Source of the DNA: Manduca sexta
Lineage: Eukaryota > Arthropoda > Insecta > Lepidoptera > Sphingidae
Reading direction: 5' to 3'
DNA length: 64,000 nucleotides
Assembly (NCBI RefSeq): GCF_014839805.1
Contig: NC_051129.1
Span: 8,002,920-8,066,919 of the forward strand
Numbering within the stretch: the first letter of the stretch is position 1; the number at the start of each line of letters is the position of its first letter. The position numbers were made by a program, and so were the translations under genes. The notes under the pieces were generated by a model. The model saw only the letters and a list, made by a program, of their open reading frames with translations. It was not told the DNA's origin and searched no databases. This document shows, in pieces, positions 55,013 through 64,000 of this stretch.

Positions 55013-58000
55013 TTACAACAACTTTAACATATCTCTAAATTTATTAAATTTATTACTTCCCAATGGTTTTGTTAAAATGTCAGCTATATTTTGATCAGAT
55101 GCAATTTTTATAACATCAATTAAACCAATTTTAACACTTTCATGAACAAAATGATAATGAACTTCAATATGTTTTGAATTTTTGTGAAATTTCCGTATTT
55201 AGCAATAATTTGAGCTCCAATATTATCTTCATATATTTTTTACCGGTTTACAATCTTTCTGACAAATCTCATTAATTAAACAAACTATAAATTTAATTTC
55301 AGTAACAGCTTCTGACAGCGCAATGTATTCAGCAAATGTAGATGACTTTGTTACACAATTTTGTTTCTTTGATTTCCAAAATATTACATTCCCAAACAGT
55401 CTAATTACAAATCCTGTTGTTGATTTCCTACTGACAATATCTCCTGCAAAATCTGCATCTACATAACAATCTAACATATCAGAATTTATATTCATGTTAT
55501 AAATTAATTTTATATGTTTTGTTAAGTAAAGATATTTAAGTACTCGCAAAGCATATTTAAAATGTGTCTCATTATAGCAATTTTGGAATCTACTCAAATA
55601 ATTAACACTGAACGATATATCTGGTCTTGTACCTGAACTAATATATAAAAGTGCTCCAATTAAATTTCTATATTTTACATTCTCATTTATATTACAGTTT
55701 TCTAGTTTAAGATTTACTTCCATTGGTGTAGTATATAACTTTGTATTTATTATATTATAACGCTTAGCTAATGATTCTATATATGATTCCTGACTCAGTG
55801 TCATGGTCTTATTCTTTTATAATCATAATCAATATGTATTCCAATGTATTCTTTAACTTTACCCATATCCTTCATAGTAAATTTACTTAACAGTTTGTTT
55901 TTAATATTACTCATTACCTTTTCATCTTTACAACATATTAACAAATCATCAACATATAACAAAATGTATACACTCACATTAGTATCCAATTTAAAATATA
56001 AACAAAAGTCATATTTACTTCTCTGAAATCCAAGACTAGTTAAAAACTTATTGACACATTCATACCAAGCCCGAGGGCTTTCTTTTAAACCATATAATGT
56101 TTTATTTAATTTATAAACTCTATCAGTGCCATCATCATAACCAATTGGCTGCTTTACATAAACTTCAGATAAAATTTTACCATTTAAAAAAGCAGTTTCA
56201 ACATCCATCTGATGTATATTAAGATTATTTTGACAACAATAAGACAATAACAATTTTAAAGTTTGCATTTTAGCAACGGGTGAATATATATCATCAATAA
56301 AATCTTTTGTTGAAAACCTCTTACTACTAACCTAGCTTTAAATTTATTTTCGGCTTTCTTTCTGTATATCCATTTCACATCTAAAGGCTGTTTGTCTGCT
56401 GGTTTACTTACAAGTCTCCAGGTCTCATTTTTGCCAAACTGTTCATCTCACGATTCATAGCCTCAGTCCATTCTTTTGCTTCATCGCTAGTTATTGCCTC
56501 CTGAAAATTATCTGGAATCATAGCATCACAATAGTTAACAGTTATACAATAATAACCAAATTCTTCATCAAACCGAGTTGGTGGCTTGATTTTACGCCGA
56601 TTTCTTGTTTCAATTACTTTATTATCATCATAACTTTCATTTGTTTCGGCATTCAAATCTTCATTAATTTTCTCATTATTTTCTTCTGCATTAGTCTCTT
56701 TCTTCTCTTCTATAATTTTCTCTTCCAATTTATTCGGCTGGCTATTACTTTTATCATTTTTCTCTTCTCTATTATCATCGAGACCAATACACATTACATC
56801 ATCTTCAATTATATCACAATGTCTTGCTACAACTATTCTATTGTTTATTAATACTCTATATCCAACATCTGTATAGCCCATTAGTATGCCAAGCTCGGCT
56901 TTCCTGTCCCATTTACATTTTCTCTTTTCCTCTGGTGTTCTAACAAATACTTTACTTCCATATATCCTTAAATTTTCAATGCTTGGCCTTTTGTTTGAAA
57001 AATATCTCATAAGGCGTCTTCCTTTCTATAGTACCATTTGTTAATGTTCTATTCTTTAAATAAGCTGCGGCCATAACCACTTCAGGCCAAAATCTTTTAT
57101 GCACTTTTGCCTCTGCCAAAAGACATCTTGACATATCCATTATTGATCTATTGAACCTCTCTGCTGTGCCATTTAATTCATGCACATATGGCGGACAAGA
57201 TTTAATCATTATTCCCTTTGATCTTGCAAAGTCAAACACTCTTTTATTAATGTATTCCTTTCCATTATCACATCTCAATTCTTTAATATTTTTCCCAGTT
57301 AAATTTTGTATCTCATTAACATACTGCATTAAACAATTATATACTTTATCTTTTGACGGAATACAATAAACTTTTGCCAACTTACTATAGTCATCTATAA
57401 AACTTAAGAAATATTTTTCACCATTAAAACCTGTAGTTCTGTGTGGCCCATTTAAATCTGTGTGTACAATTTCTAATATATCCTGTGCTCGTTTTCTATT
57501 ATTTTTAAATGGCAAGTTATGCATTTTATTTTCAATACATATAGCACATTTCATGTACTTACATTCAATCTCCTTTGGTAATCCTTTCAATAATTCACTT
57601 GTACACATAGTATTCAAATTGTTAAAGTTTATATGACCAAGCATCCTATGTAATTTCTCCTTCACTGTCATACTTGATTTCTTCACTAAATTAGCATGTA
57701 ATGTACTTGCATTTATATAACCTTTTAATTTATACAGTCTATCTTCTTTCACTGCTATAGCTATAATAGTTCCATAGACGTTATATATTTTTGATTGTCG
57801 TCCCCTGGAAACAATTTTATGATTGTCTGTAATCTTTGAATAGCTCAATAAATTTGCTTTCATCTCTTTGACATAGAAAACATTGTTCAAAACAACTTCA
57901 GACTTTTTTCCATAGACCATAAAATAAGTTTGTATTTTTCCGACCTTTGTAGCTTCTAATATTCTTCCATCACCAACTTTTACTTTAATAGGTTGTTGTA

Positions 58001-58267
58001 ATATTTCACATGAATGATAGTACTCATCAGTATTAATTATATGATCTGTACAACCACTATCTAATAACCAAGTTAAGTGGCCAGACTGCTCAATATTATA
58101 TATTTTACTTGAAGTTGAAACATTATTATTCTCAATAGTTGCAAGGAAATTATTACCACCACTCTCATTACTGGATTTATTATTATAAGTTCTTCCTCTA
58201 ATATTTCTTGAATTATAATATGATCCACGTTGATGTCCACGATTATTATTAAATCTAATAAATCCAT
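55013..58267 (-). pseudogene. copia pol: protease, integrase, reverse transcriptase, RNase H; six frame breaks
   Basis: Domains in order: aspartic protease (WLLDSGCTDH, about 58061); integrase with an HHCC zinc region (HRMLGH, then CAIC), and catalytic D, D, E in HTDLNGP (~57455), LRCDNGKEY (~57268) and NGTAERFNRS (~57165); reverse transcriptase with MDVETAFLNGKI (~56200) and YVDD (~55950); RNase H with DADFAGD (~55455). The stop is at 55013-55015. Frame breaks lie near 56988-57002, 56428-56432, 56297-56308, 55809-55818, 55236-55241 and 55179-55183, in or beside A/T runs; two need a base removed and four need one added. All core catalytic residues looked for are present. Confidence 0.9.
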
Positions 58268-58992
58268 TTCCTCTACCACTGTTAACATTTCTGTGTCGAC
58301 AATCTCTTTGCATGTGGCCAGGTTTTCCACAGGTAAAACATTTAAAGTTTTTATTAGGTGATGCAGAACTACTAGTGTGAGCTTTAAAAACATTTGAGTT
58401 GTCGCGTGATGGTTCATTACATTTTTCAGGTTCTTTATCCAATGATTTTAACATAATTTTACTTCTCAAATAATCTACAGTTCTGTCTTTTTCTGGTAAA
58501 ACGTCTATTAGATCTCCAATATGACTGTAATTACGAGGTAAGGCCTTTAACATATAATTTAATTTTTCTTGTTCACTTACCGTCGCGCCGGCTTGTTTTA
58601 ACTGATTTATTGATTTCTCAAACAATAAAAAATACACTTACTTGCGAATAGTTCGATAATTTTATTGCTTCTACATTGTTGCGACATATAATCTGTAGTG
58701 CCGATGATTTCTGCAGGTACATTTCATCAAATTTTGCCAATATTTTGCATGCGGAATCTAAGTCGCATATATATTCGAGTTGCTTGTTGCTTATTGCACT
58801 ATAAATGTAGTTCGTTGCCTGGATATCCATCTCTTCCCACTTTGCAACATCATCCGAATCATTTTTGATTCGTATGGCAGCTTCTTTACATTTCTTAAAC
58901 TCCAAAAACTTAAGTATACGTATTTTCCAGCTACTATAATCCGATCCGTCGAATATTGGAATAACTGCGTCATTGCATTTAGTAAACGCCAT
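58268..58992 (-). pseudogene. copia gag with zinc knuckle, one frame break
   Basis: The frame starts MAFTKCNDAVIPIFDGSDYS, a normal copia gag N end (capsid region), at 58992. It reads to 58618, where a T run (plus-strand A6 at 58627-58632) shifts it into the next frame, which continues INQLKQAGATVSEQEK. A CCHC zinc knuckle (CFTCGKPGHMQRDC) lies at about 58340-58299 and an Arg/Asn-rich linker follows. Gag forms the particle and binds the RNA. The break is one extra base in a homopolymer, so it may be a sequencing artefact. There is no stop between gag and pol once in frame, as usual for copia. Confidence 0.85.
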
Positions 58993-59074
58993 TTTTGCTT
59001 ATTGCATATATAGCACGTTTCCACTTTATTTGCGAAAATATCTTCTTTTCTTCTTTGTATTTGCAGGCAACCAC

Positions 59075-59086
59075 GCTCTGCTACCA
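59075..59086 (-). other. primer-binding site for initiator tRNA-Met
   Basis: On the minus strand TGGTAGCAGAGC starts directly after the 5' LTR. It is complementary to the 3' end of insect initiator tRNA-Met (ending GCUCUGCUACCA), a usual primer in this group. Confidence 0.85.
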
Positions 59087-59285
59087 TGTTAATAAAACCA
59101 CTATGACGGATCACTGTTATTTAATTTGATATCTTAAACATAAACTTAAAGAACTACATTATTGTGGCTGCTCGCCGGCAGCCCGTGACAGGAAGAAGGA
59201 AGTGGAGGCGTGTTGCCACAAAAACAAATTAAATTACATATTAACAAATGTTACCCTAAACAAATATAAATGTACCCATTCAACA
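59087..59285 (-). repeat. copia 5' LTR
   Basis: It is 199 bp; on the plus strand it begins TGTTAATAAAACC and ends CATTCAACA. It is identical to the 3' LTR except for one extra A in the run near 59220-59224. Confidence 0.95.
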
Positions 59286-59404
59286 ACTGGCCACAATGTT
59301 CTTCAAACCGGAACATAACAGTGATTGCATACTACTGCTTGGCGGCAGAAATAGACATTGCGGCGGTACCTACCCTACTCACATATGAAAGACCTACCGC
59401 CAGT
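59286..59404 (-). repeat. right half of the repeat that copia entered
   Basis: From ACTGG through TTCAAACCGGAACA and GGTACCTACC to CTACCGCCAG this matches the reverse complement of 63667-63805. Together with 54625-54690 it rebuilds one repeat copy. Confidence 0.8.
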
Positions 59405-59894
59405 AAATAGAAAATCATTGTACGACAAAAAAAATACGCTGAAAAGTTAAGCATTATTCCTTTTAAAAATTACCTACTATCAGGCACGTGCCTAGTTAAC
59501 AAAGAGCCTATCGGATTCATAAGCGTTACGACCTAGATAACAAAGTAATTTTAGTCTCCAGAACAGACGCTTTAGTTAAAACTCAAGAAAATGTCCAGAC
59601 AGCGGCATCTGGTACGGATTTTTTACGCACTTAGTTGTTCATGTATAGTAAAATCTTAATTAGGTTGGAGGTTAGAGAAAATACTTGCTTTTCCAAATAA
59701 GCTTCGGAATGAGGCCTAGTTAAGGAACGAATCCTCGACAAACTTTTTAAAGATCTCATCTTTTTTACCTTTTGCTGTCTTTTTCATGTTATATCTACCT
59801 ACTTCGTCTTCTCCCTTAACCCTCAATTAGGCCACTGCAATATAGGATGAAATAGGCTTATAACGCATATTATAGATACGAACGGGATTAGTTA
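59405..59894. other. no gene seen
   Basis: Unassigned sequence between repeats. Confidence 0.5.
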
Positions 59895-60130
59895 TAACAA
59901 CCTTTTTTTTTGCCCGCACAAAATAACGCGTTATCACTTTAATCACTTGGGGAGTGAATGGAACGGTTATATTGATTTCATTCACTTACAGCCCAGCGTC
60001 GACACTCGGGAGTACAGCATCATCTGAGCGAGCATTGGACCGAGCTGCCCTCTGTATATCCATACCGGCATACCAACCAAAACCCACGGTGGCTTTCTTC
60101 GGCGCATACGGGATATTTTGTTGCACTAAG
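59895..60130 (+). repeat. unnamed GC-richer repeat, copy 2
   Basis: GAATGGAACGGTTATATTG, TCGACACTCGGGAGTA, CATCATCTGAGCGAGCATTG and TTCTTCGGCGCATACGGG match 22500-22760. Confidence 0.7.
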
Positions 60131-60316
60131 ATAGCGGCTCAAAATCATCACTGCGCCATACCGCATTGCGACGCTTCTTTAATCGAAGGGGCTAAGCCTT
60201 CACACGCCATAAGACGTCTTTGGCGTCTATGACATCGGGAGACCGACTACCCGCATTATCGTCCACCACAGACTGGCTGTAGTCGAGCGAGCGATTGCAA
60301 CCGACCACCTATAACA

Positions 60317-60482
60317 GCAATTCCTCTTTTACTAGATCCAAAATTAAGCAAATCGTGTTTGAAATATCTACAATCAAGCCTGCAAGTCGAACACAGGAAT
60401 ACCTGATGCAACGGCAATTCCTCTTTTAGTGGATCCATAATTAGGCAAATCGTGTTTGAAAAGCCTACAATCGAGCCTGCAT
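60317..60482 (+). repeat. tandem pair, 97-bp period
   Basis: GCAATTCCTCTTTTACTAGA...CAAATCGTGTTTGAAA...AGCCTGCA recurs 97 bases later with a few changes. There are two units only, the second partial. It lies just past the repeat at 59895. Confidence 0.8.
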
Positions 60483-60554
60483 ATCAGACCCTGGTACACA
60501 CCCCTTTTACACCATTATGAGACTTAGTAGGCGATAACATACAGTATCTACTCC

Positions 60555-60650
60555 ATTATCAAAAGCCACATAGTCCACCGCTGAACAAAGGCTACTCCCA
60601 AAAATTTTCTGCCGGACCTGTCCTAAGCGGCCTCCATCTAGCATATTTCA
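60555..60650 (-). repeat. LINE 3'-tail fragment
   Basis: AGTCCACCGCTGAACAAAGG, GACCTGTCCTAAGCGGCC and CCATCTAGC match the tail family at 4479 and 44690. Confidence 0.6.
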
Positions 60651-60715
60651 TCGTATATCCATTCAAATAGTCAAAATATAATTGTGATATCTTATGTTTA
60701 CGCTATTGTTAGACA

Positions 60716-60815
60716 TCGAAATAAAACAACTTTTGGGATTTTATGGCGGCTTTTTTTTTATCTCCCGACATTTCGAAGACATTGTAGACATGGTCCCTGG
60801 GCGGACCGCGAAAAT
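60716..60815 (+). repeat. half copy of the ATTGAAATAAAA MITE
   Basis: ATCGAAATAAAACAACTTTT, GGCGGCTTTTTT, ATCTCCCGACATTTCGAAG and GACATGGTCCCTGGG. Only the left half is seen. Other halves lie at about 47015-47075, 51740-51800 and 62930-63010. Confidence 0.55.
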
Positions 60816-61526
60816 ATGAGAAAATTTGTTTTATTTTGAAAAATTTCATATTTGATACCATTAAACTACAACACAGTAATAAATCGTTGCGAAGTTGTAC
60901 AACGTAACATATGGGATAGTTTTTAGTCCGGAAATTAAAAATTCCTACGGAATAAATATCACGCTAGTAAGCGTGGTGGTACTTTGTGAACTTGCCAAAC
61001 TGTGATCGGTAATGAAAAATGTTTGTTTGCAATATTTATAATTCCAGCGAGTCAAATCTAGACTTTACATTTTAGTGTTTATTGGTAATCGCGTACCATT
61101 TTTGAGAAACTAGATCTTTAATATGAAATCTAAATAGGAGGAGTAGCTTCTATGTGTACTTCCATTACGAGCAGGTGGATATTGTGGATTAAAAATTTAA
61201 TCGTGAGTTTGAATAAAAAAGTTTTTTCCTTATTTTCTACTAGAGTCAGTTGTTGCAATATTTATTTTATTTATTATTAAAGAACCCAAAACAGAAATTT
61301 TATAATAGTAAAAAAAGTACTTTAAATGCTTTATAATTAAATTACGAACTTTTATCTGGCACCATAGTTAACACATTGGTCCAAACAGTGCCGGATATAA
61401 AAGAATTCTGGTTTATAAATTATGCCTTATCTATTATAAACACCTATTTAATAGTGATGACAACAAATTTTATTGTTTCATCTTTCAATTCTATAATGAT
61501 TTCTTATGTTTACACGAATTTTGGAC

Positions 61527-61655
61527 ATTGAATTAAAACTATTATTCTGATTTTATCGCATATCTTTATATTGTAATTTTCTCCAAATTAAAACCTAAAG
61601 AAAATTATAATATAAAAAGCCTCGATAAAATCCAAAAAAACAATTTTATTTCAAT
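61527..61655. mobile_element. 129-bp internally deleted copy of the same MITE
   Basis: Both ends are present (ATTGAATTAAAACTATTATT and its reverse partner ending CAATTTTATTTCAAT) with the middle lost, leaving a near-palindrome. Confidence 0.65.
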
Positions 61656-63387
61656 ACTCCAATTTTATTGACGTTACACATTCAAAATATCGTCATTTTC
61701 GTCTCATACGCTCAATATTAACCACAAACTGGTTAACTTAATTTACAAACCGCTTTGTTACAATTTCACAGGGTTATATGTAGATAGATAAATGAATTTC
61801 ACGTCCCGATTTCACGGTACAACACCGACCAATACCGGTTCCCTGAAATTATGAATGGAAATATTTATGGCCCACGAGATTCGATCAGGTGAATGACTTG
61901 ATGACAGCCAATACATCATACTTACATCATGAATAATGGAAGGTGACACATAAATACTGTTGAACGTTCAGCGGTTATTTAAATTTATTATATAAATTGT
62001 CAAGATTAAATCAAAAGGTAAAAATACCGAATGTTCACAAAAGGAAAAAAGCGAGAAATGGGTTAAGTGGTGGTAGTGATCATGTTATGATTATATCAGT
62101 TTCTGAAAGGCTGATCTGCAAAAAATACCTAATACGCTGTCAAATATCTTGTTGAGTGCCGTTTGAGTTGCTACTAGCAAAATTAACTACGTTGAATTGA
62201 TCATCATGTCATTTAATAGAACTATTTAAGAATCATATGTCAATGTCATTATGAATTTCTAGAACGCTGCTTACGCGGTGATCTTAGCTGAAACTGATGT
62301 CAAAAGCTTTGAAAACTAATTAGTGCTCATCAACAAATGAACTGTTACAAAAGATTAATTAGTAAAATTGTATAGTTTGTAATATATTACAAGCTGTAGT
62401 AGGCATATTTTCTTTAGAAAAAGTGTTTCGTGTCGACATGTGTTAAATGAAAGTGGTCATAGATTAGTGAATTTTAATGAATGTTTAAGGAACCTAAATT
62501 TATTTCACAGCGCTGTTAAATTAAAAGATATTAGTTGAACATAATTTTGATCAGCTTTTTATATATCAATTGCTTTGCTTTTTATAATCATTGGATATTA
62601 AAAAGTCCTGAATCCACCTCTTGCATCCAGTTATGCCTTCACGTACAATGTAATATAATCCTTTTCTAATTCGTGCATACAATACAACGTCCCAGGAAAT
62701 ATCTCATCTCGCAAGCGAAGGTAATAGCTTGTTGAAATATTTATATCATAAATCTGTACAATATATACGTAATTGAGTGGCTCTCGATAGAATAAGTGAA
62801 TGTCATACGTAATATTATAATCATAATTAACGTATTATAAACTACGGTATTATTACCGAATACTATTGAGTAACAGTATAAATTTCGTGTAAATTAGATT
62901 AATAGATGTAGGTAGATAATATATTAGATTTTGAATTTTATATCAGTTTTTTATTTTTACATTTTGTCCTGACGTTTTCGAGATTCTGTAGTCTTCGTGA
63001 TCATGGGGCAGATTGACGTATTGGTTGTCCGAAAAATCATTACAGTTACAGTCAGTTACAATATCTTCCTACAATTTACAATTGTACATGATATGTTTTT
63101 ATTTTTAAATTAGTTGTTGATGGATAATGAGCTCATAGTAACTTGAAGTCTGACAGCTGGTCTTTTAATTTCCGATTTAATTTAATGTATTTAACAGGAT
63201 CTCAACCTTTTGCAAGTTTCTAACCAACATAAGATTTTACTGTAGATTTTTTAAAGCACTGGTTTCAAAGAGTACCTTCTAAATTAAACTCATTTTAAAG
63301 TTTATAAAATGAGTTTAAATAACTGAATTATCGTAAAGATTAATTAGATTTATAATTTAATCGCCTAAACTGCTGGGAATACTTTAC
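61656..63387. other. no gene supported
   Basis: AT-rich. A short minus frame near 63128-63196 (ending KLKDQLSDFKLL then stop) is protein-like, but its phase does not fit the exon at 63388-63537. Confidence 0.4.
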
Positions 63388-63537
63388 TTCAAATTCCCTG
63401 CATCTCGGTTGGCAATAAAATTAGTCACCCGCTCTTCCTTCAACGTAAAATTAACCTCATACATATGAAGTGCCACCTCCGCACTAAGTGGCCCTAATAA
63501 AAACTTCATAATGTCGCAATTTTCCTCTTGAAAACTT
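63388..63537 (-). CDS. internal exon (phase 2-2) of an unidentified gene
   Basis: An exon of 150 nt lies between an acceptor AG (63538-63539) and a strong donor GTAAAGT (63381-63387). It encodes SFQEENCDIMKFLLG through VALHMYEVNFTLKEERV to NRDAGNL, with no stop in this frame and stops in the other two. Composition is soluble-protein-like and GC is higher than the flanks. The open frame is only 56 codons between stops, so an ORF scan misses it. Neighbouring exons were not found; upstream it would lie beyond the repeat at 63660 or outside the window. No family is recognised. Confidence 0.45.
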
Positions 63538-63659
63538 CTTAGGATATTATTTCAGTTTAAGATACCTACATATAGTCCCAAGGAAAAATTTTGGATAAAC
63601 GTAAACAAAAGTTAATTAAACTGTGATGTGGAACACGAGGAATTTAAAATTGTTCTTAA

Positions 63660-63945
63660 TTTATACTGGTGGTAGGTCTCTCAAATGTGAGGGTCCGCCT
63701 GGGTAGGTACCACCGCAATGTCTATTTCTGCCACCAAGCAGCAGTGTGTAGTCACTGTTCACTGTTGTGTTCCGGTTTGAAGGACATTGTAGCCAGTGTA
63801 ACTACTGGACATAATAAGACTTAACACCTCATGTCTTAAGATGGCGGATGGTGGAATACCAAACGATACTTTGTAATTCAATGTGTTGGATGGTGTTTCT
63901 ACTGTTTATGGGCGGTCGTATCGCTTACCATGAGGCGAAAAGTAA
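63660..63945 (+). repeat. uninterrupted copy of the TGGTGGTAGGTCTCTC repeat
   Basis: It runs from CTGGTGGTAGGTCTCTC through GGTAGGTACCACCGC and CAAGCAGCAGTG to CGCTTACCATGAGGCGA, then AT-rich sequence. This is a common lepidopteran repeat (probable LINE 3' part). Partial copies lie at 25325-25410 and 30410-30520. Confidence 0.7.
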
Positions 63946-64000
63946 GCTCGTCTCAACATTTAAAAAAATAAAAACAATAAAATACAAATAAGGTTAGAGG

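Larger units (their letters stand above)
54691..59285 (-). mobile_element. Ty1/copia LTR retrotransposon, nearly intact, minus orientation
   Basis: This is a 4.6-kb element with 198- and 199-bp LTRs (TG...CA ends), a 5-bp target duplication ACTGG (54686-54690 and 59286-59290), a tRNA-iMet primer site beside the 5' LTR, and a purine tract before the 3' LTR. One gag-pol region (58992 to 55013) carries, in copia order, gag, zinc knuckle, protease, integrase, reverse transcriptase and RNase H. The LTRs differ by one base in an A run, so insertion is recent. Seven single-base frame breaks lie in or beside A/T runs. It sits inside an older repeat (54625-54690 and 59286-59404). Confidence 0.95.

Noticed and set aside
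58073..58417. 114-codon minus frame and other frames inside 54.7-59.3 kb
   Set aside because: Off-frame shadows of copia gag-pol.
1..64000. CRISPR array, bacterial operon or phage region
   Set aside because: No spaced identical repeats, no ribosome-binding-site-led gene strings; splicing, SINEs and LINE tails show an insect nuclear genome.

Overview
The window looks like nuclear DNA of a moth or butterfly. It is AT-rich, has introns and is gene-poor. It is crowded with dispersed repeats of lepidopteran type: several tRNA-headed SINE families, LINE 3' tails, and MITEs of hAT, Harbinger-like and other types. It also holds a DD37D (maT-type) mariner and a nearly complete Ty1/copia retrotransposon. 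There are no bacterial-style operons, CRISPR arrays or rRNA genes.

Best host gene: a five-exon N-acetyltransferase (GNAT fold) gene on the minus strand, 40059 down to 33628. Its exons were joined by hand. All boundaries are GT-AG, all phases agree, and the CDS sums to 765 nt (254 codons plus stop). Its introns hold nested debris. Intron 2 has a 132-bp hAT MITE with a perfect 8-bp target duplication. Intron 1 (3.7 kb) has, on the opposite strand, a broken copy (38327-39498) of an uncharacterised multicopy arthropod protein family, itself split by a 235-bp Harbinger-like MITE flanked by TAA.

Mobile elements by position: SINE and LINE fragments fill 1.7-9.3 kb; a mariner lies at 18.0-19.3 kb; a 305-bp insertion splits a SINE at 26.1 kb; a poly(A) retroposon with an 8-bp duplication lies at 29.3-29.7 kb; SINEs cluster at 41.8-44.3 kb; a TATA/Inr-bearing LTR-like block lies at 45.4-45.7 kb; a MITE with long inverted repeats lies at 46.15 kb. 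A 4.6-kb copia element (54691-59285) sits inside an older repeat whose uninterrupted paralogue is at 63.66 kb.

Further possible host coding pieces are a 3'-terminal exon at 17117-17395, a phase 2-2 internal exon at 63388-63537 and an exon-like open frame at 46421-46600. None could be assigned to a family. Weaker small open frames are listed with low confidence.

The copia gag-pol has seven single-base frame breaks, all in or beside short A/T runs, although its two LTRs differ by only one indel (also in an A run). The mariner transposase has one similar break. This looks more like uncorrected homopolymer error or very recent decay than old age, and matters for any gene call in this assembly.
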